Assembly (NCBI RefSeq): GCF_000226095.1
Contig: NC_016472.1
Location: 558,001 to 622,000 of the forward strand
Source of the DNA: Thermothelomyces thermophilus ATCC 42464
Lineage: Eukaryota; Ascomycota; Sordariomycetes; Sordariales; Chaetomiaceae
DNA: 64,000 nucleotides
Reading direction: 5' to 3'
This document shows positions 36,065-47,804 of the stretch, one piece after another. The number at the start of each line of letters is the position of its first letter. Position 1 is the stretch's first letter. The notes under the pieces were generated by a model that did not search any database, was not told the origin of the DNA, and saw only the letters and a program-made list of their open reading frames with translations. The position numbers were made by a program, and so were the translations under genes.

Positions 36065-37370
36065 CACGCGTGTTTGCCGCGCTCCGGTACAAGTAGTGTA
36101 CTGCGTAATATGCCGTGGTGGGTCTGGCTGTAACCTCAGAGATGTTGTATGAGGAAAGGCCGAACCATGTCGGGTACTCCGAGACTTTTGGCTCTGCGTA
36201 ACGACATGACGCCAAGAGCGTGACGCTCTCCTCCCCTAGCGGAGGGCCAGAAAGAAACAAGTTTGTTTTATCAGTGCTCCGCGTAGTGCAATGTGTTTTG
36301 AGGGGGCCAGAGTACTACACCGTAATACGGATGTGCATTATGGGTCCGACTCTTCGCCGGAGCCGTGGTGTGCCCGCTAGTTAATCTGGGGTCGGTAGCG
36401 CGCTGGAGCGGACTCTGCAGAAGAATCTGGGGTGCATCGTCGACCTCCGCAGTTTGCTCACGGCGAGCGTCCAGCTAGCGCGCGGCGCGGACGTCGCACA
36501 ATCACAAGCAGGAAGCTTGTGAAAGGCCGCTTGAGAAACAAAGGTTGATATGCCGAGGCACTTGAGAGGTCCCTCCCCTCCCGCAGCTGCAAATCCCGGC
36601 GGGATGCAGTCCCTAGTGTGGGGAAGGCTGCACGAGTCCAGGGCAACCTGGGCAGGTGCGCGACGTGAAGATCCTGACCAAGATGGAAGGAGTCCTTGTG
36701 ATGCCTACGGAGTACTATCTTGGTAATTGTGCCTGCCGCACCCTCACATGCAGGCTGTCGCCGATTCGGGGAAGAGCCTCGCTGCTAGCTTCTCACGTCG
36801 TGACCGAGCCGCCCACTTGAACCTTCCAAATAGTGGCGAACCAGCACCACTCCCAGCGACTCGATGCGTTACTAGCGCCTTCCAACACTGTCCCTCGGTG
36901 AGGGAGGCTTGAGAACCCTACTAATCGTCTAGTGCGCCACCGACAGGTCGAGCCGAGGCAACGAGCTGGCTTCGGTGCTTGTTTGCACGCACGTGGATGC
37001 TTTTCTTGCACCAAAGCTTCGCCTAGTCGGCGAGCAAGCGCCTGGCTGTTCGCTGGAGGACCTTGGGGAGGCGGAGGCGGGGGAAGAGGAGGAGGAGGAA
37101 GAGGAGAAGGGGAATGACATCTTGATGGCTGTCACGAAGAATCAGCTGATGCACAGCCAACTGTCAAGATTCCTCGAGTCGATCGTCATCAGCGTGGATC
37201 TAGTGATAATCTTGCGGAAACCTTTCACGCATACTAGTTGATGGTCACTCTGGGAACGGTCCATGCAGCATGTTAAGCCATCGGCCGCCCGTGTGGCACT
37301 TGACTGTGTCTCCAAACACGTCGTTGGTGGGAACGGCGCACAGCGACGATGATGTGCTAGGTTTCGGGCC

Positions 37371-37583
37371 ATGATTCTCTTGTACTCCATGGGATGCTAC
37401 CCAGCTCAGAGGTGCCCCCTGGTCAGTCGGTCAAACGCCTGGAGAGATGTCGGAAGGTGCTGGTGTAATGTAGTCACATCACAGTTCGGGTTGCCAAGGT
37501 TAGTAGTCATGGGCGACTTCGACGGCGAGGGCGACGAGGATACTGGGGACTACCTCCTTATCACCAAAAGAACAGAATACTAA
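37371..37583 (+). other. Small open frame, coding status uncertain
   Basis: A 70-codon frame starting with ATG. Its second half (VVMGDFDGEGDEDTGDYLLITKRTEY) is acidic and more protein-like than most desert frames. No family is recognised, and no signal peptide or splice partner was found. Confidence 0.12.
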
Positions 37584-38147
37584 GCCCACAGAGTCCAAAT
37601 ACCTCTTGGCCGTCAATTACACAGAGAGTACTCGTCCTATGGGCAGATCTGTTCTGGGTTGCTCGAAACAGGCCCGTCATGACTTCTCAAGCAACAGGAG
37701 GATACTATTTCAAATTCCCTATATATATAGTTTCGAGTGCTCTTCGCTTCAGACACACCTTCCCCTGAGTGAGGATCCATTCAGTCTTACCTCCTCCAAC
37801 GATAAACACAGGCTTGGGAGAAGAAGGGTCTTTATGGTACGAGCCCTCCCCCGTTTCTTGAGAGCCGTGGAAGAGAAGAACCAGGTAGCTTGGAACTTGC
37901 CAAACCAAGCATCTCTATGCCGCATTGAGCCTCTGGGATACATTGACTCTGGTACCTCGCAAGTTGTCGGCAAGGTAGCCTTTCATATCTGCCTCTACAT
38001 GGGTTGTCGGTGTTGAAACAGGGCTCATCTTTTTCTGAGCAAAACCGTGCCGGATGAAGATGTGAGCAAGTCATTCTCGCATCCCGAGACTAACAAGCTC
38101 ACCCTAGCGAAACAAGGTTAAAGGCCACATGCCATGCATTACAATCG

Positions 38148-38374
38148 ATGTCGAACTCGACCGTCGCAACGACGGCTCGACCATTGGATGACAGCAAACT
38201 TGAAACAATGCCCTTCTACGAAGGAGCATTAGAGCACCAAGACGCAGAAGATGCTGTGTTTCTTTTTGGTTGCAAAAGATCCAGCAACAGCGAGGAGATT
38301 AGAGTTTACTCTACAACGTTGAACGGCCGAGATTGCCTCCCCTACCAGGCCTACCTACAACCCATCAAGTGACG
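38148..38374 (+). other. Small open frame, coding status uncertain
   Basis: A 74-codon frame with ATG at 38148. The peptide (MSNSTVATTARPLDDSKLET, then EGALEHQDAEDAVFLFGCKR) has ordinary composition, unlike most chance frames nearby. No family, signal peptide or membrane segment is recognised. Only expression data could promote it to a gene. Confidence 0.2.
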
Positions 38375-38878
38375 GGATACGTTTCGACTCGAGAGCTATG
38401 GTGTAGCCAACACAATGTTTATTCCGAGTTATAGACCCGGTGCGCCGGATTTCGTTTGGGAGGATTGATGCGCCGTTGCGAAGGACAGATGCTGCCCCTT
38501 TACGAAGTCAACAAGGGCCCGAGAAAAAGGGGGGAAGGGGAGCCTAGCAAAACACACAAGGACACTATCCAAACCAAACAGTTTCCGGAGCGACTAGCAT
38601 CAGTTTACGCAACAAATTGCACTTGGAGGCTCTTGGTACTCCGTAGGGACCTATTATACGTGTTTTGTACAGACATGTGCGTATATAGATACGTGTGAGA
38701 CATGCCGCCCGTTGTGCTATGACATCGCTCGAAAGCCCTGTCGCATCTCCTCCACTACCCCCCGACAGTAGCATACCAGTATACGGAACAGCGTAGTGTA
38801 TACGCATGAATGTCTCACTTCTTGTTGCAATGCATGAGCGAGAAAATAAGAGGAAAATAACCAATTGTTTAAAGGGGG

Positions 38879-38880
<2 letters not shown>

Positions 38881-38922
<42 letters not shown>
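38881..38922. repeat. (GA)21 microsatellite
   Basis: Twenty-one perfect GA units preceded by a run of G at about 38874-38880. Non-coding, within the gene desert. Confidence 0.95.
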
Positions 38923-38925
<3 letters not shown>

Positions 38926-40566
38926 ACAAGAGAGAAAGGGCAAAGGAACGGAAACAAAAAAAAAGGTTTCAGGCGGCACACATAAGAGACAAGACAAGAT
39001 CTCACCTCGTCACACACGTCGTTGACTCTGCCGTTTCCTAGAGCGCATACACGTAGACGGCAAAGACCCCTAAATATACCACGCCCAATCAGTCGCTATC
39101 CCCACTTCGTATCGACTCATCCTCCCCACGCCGATCGGTGCCGATGAAGAGCCACGAAGGAATAAGAAAAGGATGAAAAAAAAGGGGGGGAGGGGGGTTT
39201 GGGCGCCTGCAGGCCGGGACTGGTGATGAGTCTCGACGGACGAGCTCGGCTTCCGACTCCATTGGATGTGTCGTACGAGAACCGTTGGGATTCTGGTGCC
39301 ACTACTGTGGTCGGTTTAAAAAAAAAGAAAAGAAAAGAAAGGAAAACATAAAGGATTTGACGTAACCAAAACGGAGAACCGGCTCCCCTTAGGGAACCTA
39401 CGCCAGAATTGGGGGGGGCGGGGGTATAAGGCCATACAACAGGATTAGACAACCACCGGCCAGCCTGGATGCCCTCGGTGGGCATGATTGTACATACAAC
39501 ACTAATGTGATCCGTACATAAGTAGGTAGGTGTGTATACACACACAGCTTCCTACCAATGTTGTGTGCCAAAGACTGCCTGGGTCGACGGGGTGGTCCTA
39601 TGCTCTTCCTAGGGTCGTGTCTCGGTTTTCGCTTCGACCCAGGACGGGTGATTGCCGTCTTTTAGGACCCGAGGGAGAAGGCCGATTCCACTTCCCGAAG
39701 ATAGACCCGGCCCGGCCCCTGTGGTCAGGGCTGCCTGGTTGTCGGTGAAGTGCACGCACGTACTGCAACACTGCGGAGTACCGTATGTACATCCCGTGGT
39801 GTAAACTAGACAGCCTCGTGTATGGACGTCTATACACGTATCTACACCGTTCTCACTGGGTAACCTATTCCGGGCCTCGATTCTGGTGAACGCAGGGCTA
39901 TAGTATAGCAGTACTGAAGGTCAGTCAGTCAGCAAGACCGTACTGGACGGTAATGCACCAGTCTGGTCTCCTTGCGCAAGTGGTCGTTCTCGCTAGACAA
40001 ATACTGACAGTTGTAATGGGGCCCCGTTGAACCGACGGAGGAGACGACGTCTCGGCTTTGGATGGGAGGACGCAAGACATGTCCCAGATCTACGCTTTGA
40101 AGCGGTTGTGTATCCATCTGTACTGTACCGTACATACCTAGGTATGTATGTACATACACAAAGACCATTGTGAGTGTTGGCGCCAAATGGTGTATCTTTG
40201 CCCAATCAAACTCCCCTCCGCGTCACAAACTTGTCGCAGCACAACGAGTCAACTTAGGATCACTTTCACACCAACCGGGCATTGAGTGTTGCGCGCGAGC
40301 AGTTGCCTAAGCAGACGGAGCTCTCTGCTCGCGTGGACCTGAGACATGCCCCGATGCAACTCAAAAGTACGCCAATCGATGGCCAGGTCTCTGGGGGTTG
40401 ATGAGAGCTGAAAATCGAGCAACGCATTAGCGTGATGATGACGGTTGTGTCGAGAGGGTCTGCACAGGAGCGTGGGATCCGAGGGTTCCGTGTGCGTATG
40501 GACGGAGAAATCCGTAGGACACGCAACGCAGCACATACACTCCCAAAATATGTACGTATGTACTTC

Positions 40567-40655
40567 AAGGTCTCACATATTCTCGAGCAGGGACACGCCA
40601 CATGGCTTCCGACGGACCTGAGACCTTGTGGCGTGTCCCTGCTCGAGAATATGTG
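40567..40655. repeat. Perfect 29-bp inverted repeat (hairpin) with circularly permuted flanks
   Basis: The arms at 40574-40602 and 40627-40655 are exact reverse complements (starting CACATATTCTCGAGCAGGG), separated by 24 nt. In addition AAGGTCTC at 40567-40574 is repeated inverted as GAGACCTT at 40620-40627. That pair sits outside the left arm but inside the right arm. The two copies are therefore related by circular permutation of a unit of about 35 nt. Confidence 0.95.
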
Positions 40656-41104
40656 GCTTGCCGGCCGAATGTGCAGTCGTATAACCTTACTATCGCGACC
40701 CGGGGTGCTAGGGGAGGGGTAGATCGATAAATGAGATTGCAGGGTTGTGGTGAAAGCCCTAAGAGTGATGCTTCTTTTCCACCACTTTGATTATTTCCAG
40801 CCGCTTCCGGATCTCCTACACGACACTAGTGTAAAACCATCGACAGAGACTTATCCCCGATCGGCACCCCAGTTCAAAGGGCAGGCCAACGGGAGCTGGC
40901 CATCGAAGCTTTGTGTCCTGTGCCGCTGACGACAAGTCGCAGCACCTCGGCTGTCCTGGTGTAGAGTTGGCATGGATGAAAGATCGGCAGGGTGGGTGGA
41001 CGGTCCGTTGAATGGGTAGTTGAATGGGTAAGTTGAAAGCGGTGTGACGTGACCGTGGTGTGGTCAAGTGTGAGTGCGGTACTGTAGTGTATGTATGTAT
41101 GTAC

Positions 41105-41120
41105 TGTACGGATCCGTACA
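41105..41120. repeat. 16-bp perfect palindrome
   Basis: TGTACGGATCCGTACA is a perfect palindrome, built on the same TACGGA/TCCGTA core as the dispersed motif. It lies directly after a (GTAT)n stretch. Similar 14-bp palindromes occur at 34250-34263 and 39530-39543. Confidence 0.9.
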
Positions 41121-42392
41121 TACAGTACATAGACTAGGCCTCTGGAGCGGTAGCTTCGTTCGCGAAACCGATCATTGCCTAACTCACCGATACGAGCGGG
41201 TGGTGCGCAACAATGGCAATCCTCGGATTTCCACACACGGCAGTGACAATTTCCCTCCTGCCTCTTGTTCGAGAAACTGTGATAGGAAAGGAGGAAAAGC
41301 TCACCGCTGATTCGGCTGCTGTGTTCCAGCTGATCCCCACTCCCCGGTTCCGTGCCACTGGATACGCCCGTGGGCTCGCATGATCTGCCCGACCTAGAAC
41401 TATCCGGAGGAGGCGGAAAACCAGAATGGTGTTGTCAAACAAGACGGCGACTGCCATTTCTGTGCACTGCGCTACGCTAGTGTAGTTAGTCTGCTGCGGG
41501 GGATTTAGCTGAAGAAGACAAGTGGGAGGAGGGGAAGGGCCCCCAGGACTCTGGGTGCGAGGAATGGGAAAGATGATAGAAAAACGGCACACAGATCAAC
41601 ACACTATTACACTACACTACACTAAACTACGAAAGAAAAAAAATGCTTTTGCCAGCCACAGTCGCTCTTGCTTTGAGTTGGCTGCCTTGTGGGTCACGGC
41701 GGAAGCCGCAAAGGATCATAATCGGATGATTAGAGGCTCCGATGCATGCATGGGCTTGGGCTCCAGAGGATCATGGAAGGTGCAGGTGATGTGGGATCCA
41801 AAGCTGCCCCACATGCCCAATTTGGTCAGCCCGGCGGATCCCTGAGGGTCCGGATCTTCGGGGGCCCACCCGGGTCCGATCGAAAACTTGACACCGGAGC
41901 GAAGGCCGGCGGGGCCCGGGAAGAGACAAGCCTGTCCTTTGGTTAGAGCAACCAGTGCCGACTGATCTTTTCAAACAAAGGCAGTGCTAGAGTGTTCCAT
42001 GATTTTCTGGAGGTTTTGATCCTGGTCATGGTGCAATGCATTTGATGACGAAAATGGATGCCCCCCACTATCCCCGGAGCCTGGGACTGCTCGGGCCGCT
42101 GGACTTCGATGGCGCAAGCCAAGTCTTGCAGTCTCACACACCCCGCAATCTGACCCAAGGGGCTGTCCGCAGAAAGCAGCCGCGCTGGGCAAACCGAGCG
42201 TACGAAGTAACCAACACGTAAGGGCATCCCTGTTGTGTGTTGATATCACGCCGGCTTTCTCTTTATGTATAAGCGAGACTCCGAGTTGAACACGCCTGGG
42301 TAGAAGCATCGCAGTATCACGACATACCATCCGGTCCTTTTTCCGGAACAGCATTCCTGAATTATCAGTTACACAGCTATGACCAGCTCCAC

Positions 42393-42975
42393 AAAAAAAA
42401 AAAAAAAAGGTCCGACCCTAATTACCTATTAAATCCTCTAACTCTAACGATTCGAGATATTATCTTAGGTTATTAAGGTTACTAATTTAATTCGATTTAC
42501 TAATATAATGACCTACTAGTGGTAGCAAGAGTAGCTCTAAGATTTATAACCTCTATTTACTAATTATATACCTATTATAGAAGGGATTGGTAAAGAGCTT
42601 TCGAGTTTAAACGAGTAATAGAGAGTTAATATTACTCTTTTTACTAAGAACTCTAGGAATTATATAATGCTCTAGAGCTAGATCAAGAAGACTATAGAAC
42701 TATATCTCTATTATACTATTAGAGCTAGAAAGGAAAGGGGTATAAACGATAATAAGGCTATAATATAAGTGCTTTAAGATATAATTACTCCCTTAGAAAT
42801 AGGTATATATATACTAATTATAACTTAGTATATTACCTGCCTAGATACTATTAAGCGCTTAGGAGTTAATCCCTAGTACTAGCTTTAGGAATTTAGTCTT
42901 ATATTTAAGTAAGCGCTTTAATATAATATTCTAAAGGTAATAAAAAAAAAGAAAAGAAAAGTATAGTAAAAGCCA
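42393..42975. repeat. AT-rich RIP-like remnant of a repeated element
   Basis: A 16-nt A run (42393-42408) is followed by about 550 bases dominated by TA, CTA, TAG and TTA words. CpA and TpG are scarce, while CpG survives (TTCGAG, AACGAG, AAGCGCTT). This is the pattern left by RIP acting on CpA, not simple low GC. The edges are sharp, with a purine-rich AAAGAAAAG end near 42951-42962. No coding remnant can be read, so the element family cannot be named. A mutated duplicate is the only thing RIP acts on, so another copy once existed in the genome. Confidence 0.75.
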
Positions 42976-43261
42976 AAAAAAAACACCATTCTAAAGGGGA
43001 AAGGAAGAAAAAAACACAAATGGAGAACAAAATTTCCTTTCTTCCAAAATCAATTAACCATGTGGATACAGTCTGTCGGCATACCCCCTTTTATGACCCA
43101 AATTGTAAACATTTCCGCACCAGAAAACCATGATTAAGCAGAACCGATGCCGAATGCCGAATCAGATGCCATGCCCAGCCTTACATGATAACGCCTCGAA
43201 TGCAACGACAAAAGGGCGAAAACAAGGTACAAGCGCCGGGAAGGAATTGTCTTCCGTAATC

Positions 43262-44672
43262 TTAGTTGGGCTGGTTGCGCATGGGGAAAAAGTACGACGG
43301 CATGGGCTCCACGTGCCAGTGCTTGACTCCGTGCTTCCTGAAGGCCGCATCCCACTCTGTCTCAAGCTCGCGGGGGATCGGCCATCCCTTCTCGGCGCTG
43401 CGGAGGCGCATGCGCACCAGGTGGCGTTTCTCCGTGGGTGCCTGCCCGTTAGCAAAACCCTCGCGGCGGTGCAGGATAGCCAGGTTGTTGATGAAATGCA
43501 TATCTCCTGCCTGCGTTTGGATCTCCAACTGAGTGGCTCGGGCAATCGCTTCGATGGCATCCAAGGCCTCGATCTGACGCGCCGACAAGGATGGCAGGTT
43601 CCGGGGTCGAGGATGCGCTTCGCTCCCCATGAGAGCAGCGCGACCAAAGTTCATAATGAGCTTCGAGTCTTGGTAAAATATGACCGGACGGCATTGAAAG
43701 CGAGGCCTGGCCGAGTCCACTCAGTTGCCGCCCTCGGTGTGCCGGGGTGGTCAAGCAAACTTACAGAGCAAAGGGCCAATCAGACCGGGCCAGTGTACGG
43801 ATCACGTCGGGTCTTGTAGCCGTCAGGACGTTGTAAACCGTATAAGCCGAGGCGATGATGCACTTGCCGCCCGTCGCGGCTGTGCTGCGCGTCAGCCAGC
43901 TAACGACATCGCCGGCCTCTTCGTTGTGGAACGTCTTTAGAAAGTAGTCATGTGTGGTTAGTAAATAGGCACACCCAAGACACACACTCGCGTAGATGAG
44001 ACGCGGGCCTATTGGACGACATAAGTGACGACTCACAATTGCTTTGGTCGAGTGGCGGTGGTGGTTGGCCGCTCGCTTGGTGCTGTTGTCCGCGACGATA
44101 TGGACTGCGCAATCATCAGCAAGGCTCGCTGAAGAGAGAGAGAGGACGCGTTCTAACTCACCAAGCATGTTTCCACGCTTGTCCTGGCGCCCACGCTGTT
44201 CAGCAATATACGATTGGACGCCGAGGTAAATCAGAGTCAAGTCCTCCACGCTGTACGAGGCAGGATTGATGCCACGGATAACACAGAAGCCCTTGCCGTT
44301 GTGAACGTCATCGCTGAGCTCCCTGAGCTTTGGACCAAGGGTCGGGAGCGGGAAGTTGGCAGCTTCCACAAGGTCACCGTCCTGACCGAGAGCTGGCCAG
44401 ACGTGTTAGCGGCAGACGAAACCAGTCGGGAAACTGAGGGGGAAACACTTGCACTTGTAGCTCTCGAGGGCAGACTTGATCTCGGCAAGGTGGACATCAC
44501 TCAGGACCATGATATGGTCGGACGAGCCCTTGAAGTCAGAACCGGTCCAGGCTAGCTTGTGCCGGAGCTGGTCTGGGAAGCCGGCCGGGAGAGCGGGAGC
44601 ATCCGTATTGGTCCTGGCGAACAAGGCCAATCCGGGAGCGTCAACGACCGGAGCAGTCACCACGGTGGACAT
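43262..44672 (-). CDS. TauD/TfdA-family Fe(II)/2-oxoglutarate-dependent dioxygenase
   Basis: Exons: 44453-44672, 44162-44392, 44037-44104, 43765-43934, 43262-43706. The joined frame is 1134 nt, 377 residues. Intron 1 uses a GC donor (GCAAGT) with a GCTAACA branch point; other donors are GTGAGT, GTGAGT and GTAAGT. Only the GC donor keeps frame and gives ALESYKSLGQDGDLVEAANFPLPTLG. The clavaminate-synthase-like fold is recognisable: LTLIYLGVQSYIAEQRGRQDKRGN, HIVADNSTKRAANHHRHST. Iron ligands are likely His176 and Glu178 (TFHNEEAGDVVSW, an HxE variant of HxD) and His309 (NNLAILHRREGF). Arg324 or Arg328 (KRHLVRMR) is the likely 2-oxoglutarate anchor. Related fungal proteins are called taurine dioxygenase-like, but the true substrate is unknown. 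It is probably cytosolic. Confidence 0.92.
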
Positions 44673-47600
44673 GTTGATGATGTAATCCCTATTTACAGGT
44701 CAGAACGTTGCAACAGACGGGGCGTATGGGCCACTAGAATTGATAGCAGAGAGCGAAGCTCGCAGAGACACACGAGATTCTCACCTCGAAACGAGAAGGT
44801 AGTGATCGGCAATTGGGAAGATGCGTGCGCCGAGGGAACCGTATTAGTTTCGTGTCGCAATCTGGCGGACAACTTCTGGACAGAAGAAGGCCTGAAGAAA
44901 GAGTGGACGGACAGAACGAGACTTGGTTAGAGTAGTGTGAGTTTTCAATGCCTCATGGTCGAGCGGAAGACGGGAGCGCCAGCCGGCTTATGTAGGCGTC
45001 GAGGGATACCCTTCCAGGAGCAGCAAGACAGACCCCCCGGTAGGGAGAAAGAGCAAACACGCGAGTTGTACCGGCAACTACCAGCCCGCATGCCGTCCTC
45101 TTTGTTGGCTGGCGAGGACAAGTGCAGACCGGCTGCCAAGGACGCGCGAGATAGACAGGGCCGTTCCGCGCAGTCGACCGTACGGTAAGAAGAAAGAACG
45201 AGTGGGATTCCAGCTAGCGGTAACACTGAAAAGGCTAGGAGCAGCAGGTACCCAGGCCAGACGGGAGGTAACTCTTGTCCCCCTCCCCCTGAAGAGAGGG
45301 TGTAGAGCTAGGTTCCGCCACTCCAGCTTCAGCAACCGACTCGGGACGGGATGGTACGGCGGGTAACCAAGGTGGTAAAGGGCAGTCCCGGGTTCGACAG
45401 CTAAGACCAAGCTCAACACAGGAAGGCGGTCGTCTCAATAGGGTGGGAGTCCCGAACGCGGGAGCTTCCGTCACGGACCGGGGGGGAAAGGAGAGACAAA
45501 TGTCTAGGAAGGCGGGTGTGTAAGGAGAGAGGCAGCGAGACGGATGGCCACACCCATCAAAACTGCCGTCTCGGCTAGATGCCTTGGTTTTTCGCGCCTG
45601 TGTTCTGCGTTGATGGGGTCACTGACGCGGAGGGGGGCTAAGGGAGCAGAGAAGAAAAAGAACGACTCAAAGGCGAAGGGATGGGCGGTGCCATAGCATT
45701 CGGGAAGTACCGTGACTTCTCACATAAAGTAGTAGAAGTATCAGGCACGAGCCTGGGCATCATGGAGCGGCAGGGGACTAGGTTTGCCATATACCACCTA
45801 GTCCAACTAATGGCGTCGGCCTGCAGCAACATCAATCGCCCGGGGAAGCGGGAGCAAGATCGAGACCCGCCATCGGAGACACTAACGTGCCAGGTAATGC
45901 ACTGCCTGCATAGGGCGGCCCCAAAAGGCCGGGGTTGGCATGCCGATGACGGGTCGTACGTAATATTGTAATGAGACCGAGATTGAGAAGCACCGCTGAA
46001 TGGATTGGACCCAAAGCTCTCAATGCAGTGATCTCGGACGTTATTGGTGCTGGAGAGCGCGTGGCGCGAAAAGTCAAAGATAGAAAAAAAATGGAGAACT
46101 AGGGAAGAAGGAAGCTTCAAAATTGCGGTGGACACAGATGAATGCGCGGGCCGGGAAGGGGATCGATTCGGCGAGCTCTGTCATACCACAACAAAGGCAA
46201 CACCAAGGGTACCCAAAGAAAGGAACCTAAACAACGTTGGACGCAAATGGAAAAGACTGGCAGTTAAATCTGCAAGCACCGGGGAGAGGCAAACTGCACC
46301 CTGGGGTGTGATTCGTCGAGAATTTAGGTTGTGGCTTCCTGGGTCAAGACCATCCACCACCAACGCGTTCTGCAGGATAAAGCACACGGCAGGTGCAGAT
46401 GTCGATAGTGGGACAACAGGATTCATTGGCGCGCGCATGGCCCAGCTGCAACGGAACCGAAGAGAGTCTGATGTTCGAAGAAGACCCTCCCTGCCGTTGG
46501 AAAAAAAAAGGAAAGAAAAGAAAAGCAAAAAGAAGTCTGGCTCGGGAGAGGCTTGAGAAGCGCAGGGGGAAGAAAAAAACTGAAAGATTTGATAGAACAA
46601 AAGCCTCTGGCCACACCCGAGCTATCTGACCTCGCAAAATCTCATGGAGGATACGGACGGAACGGGAAGGGTCCATACCCAAAAATTTTCCCGTTGCGCT
46701 GCAGGTGGTTTTGTACGACAGAGGAACTGCCCGAGCGGCACACCACTTGCAGGATGTGAATAGGCGACAAGCACACAGCCGTTGCCGAGTGATGCTCTTG
46801 GATGCGCTTGCTCTCGACCTCAAGATAGCTTCGCGCGGTAGCTGGCCACGTGTGAGAAAAAAAGAGAAAAACGATTCCGCCTCGGTCGCGGTGGGACAAG
46901 AAAATGCGTCAAAAAACGATCCGATTGTGGTTAGAGAGAGAGGAGTCGGTCTGGTCTGGGCAATGGGTTGAGGCGGCCGGTGAACGAATGAGACGAGAAT
47001 GGAAAGAGAGAGAATCACAAACGTAACTCGAAATTTCACATGGGCTCGGGATGCCTTTTTGGCTATCTGCCGCCAGCCGTCGTTCGACTCAACTATCGAC
47101 GACGCTGCGCTGCGAAGTTCCAGCCAGCCATTGAATATCACACCAGGGACTGGAAGCGCAGATCGGAATCGGATGAGAGAGATCTGTGTTCCCTCTCCAC
47201 AAGATCCCTGACCCCGGCTTGATGGACGAGCTATGCAACTCGAAGGGTGGAGTACTGTACAAGCAACAAGACGATCTGCACAGTCGCGTTCCGCTGGAGC
47301 AAGACGCCGTTCCGCGATTGGTTAGCTGCGGCTTCGCAGCACGAAGGTGCGCCCCAATGCAAGCGGGCCTGCAGGCCAACGATTTCCGGAGGGGGCTCGA
47401 ATGACTTGGTGTGGAGTGTAGCGTTTCCTCGGGCGGGCCCAAATAGAGACTCGCACGACACTCTCAGGCAGGTTGTACGATTGTGGGAGAGGAAGATTGG
47501 GGAACACGTTGGATTCTGTCAGGTATGCACTCCGTACAGTACATATCTCGTATCTCGCGGCACAACCGTCGTGCCTGGAATCCAGTTTGGGAACCATCCC

Positions 47601-47804
47601 GGCTGCCAGCGACCGCTTCTCTCATCGGACAAACAGCCAGCGCCAGAACCTTATGTTGCTACCACTTCCAACCCACGAATGATCCGTTCAGGCGACTCAT
47701 CTCACGACCCTCTCCTTCGGAACTCCAACACCCACCCAACAACCGACACCATGAGGCCAGACGGAAAACCGCACCAAACGCCTAGTCTAACCCAAACGGA
47801 ATAT
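44673..47804. other. Intergenic region between TauD-like gene and the Zn-cluster regulator
   Basis: No gene is supported in 3.1 kb. A 96-codon frame at 45681-45971 (MGGAIAFGKYRDFSHKVVEV) and a long minus frame across 46344-47141 lack domains. The latter is Phe/Ser-rich, as expected from antisense purine tracts (46500-46530, 46565-46580). A CACTCCGTAC motif lies near 47528. Confidence 0.4.

Larger units (their letters stand above)
31404..42392. other. Gene desert, central part
   Basis: Apart from the short repeats and the weak candidates listed separately, I find no gene in these 11 kb. Frames are short on both strands and there are no conserved motifs. The stretch has many GTAC-containing palindromes, such as TGTACGGA/TCCGTACA at 41105-41120. 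TACTCCGTA-type motifs lie at 33641, 35575, 36706 and 38637. Confidence 0.45.

Noticed and set aside
41943-42227. HQMHC motif on the minus strand, resembling UstYa/DUF3328 proteins
   Set aside because: Only the five-residue motif fits. The surrounding sequence and the second conserved motif are absent, and no exon structure could be built.
45360-45420. GGTTCGA box suggesting a tRNA
   Set aside because: The B-box consensus is not completed, and I could not fold an acceptor stem or anticodon arm around it. Other GGTTCGA strings (6667, 32428) failed in the same way.
46344-47141. 265-codon minus-strand frame
   Set aside because: It is rich in Phe/Ser/Arg because it is antisense to purine tracts. 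It has no domain or splice signals and low-complexity composition.
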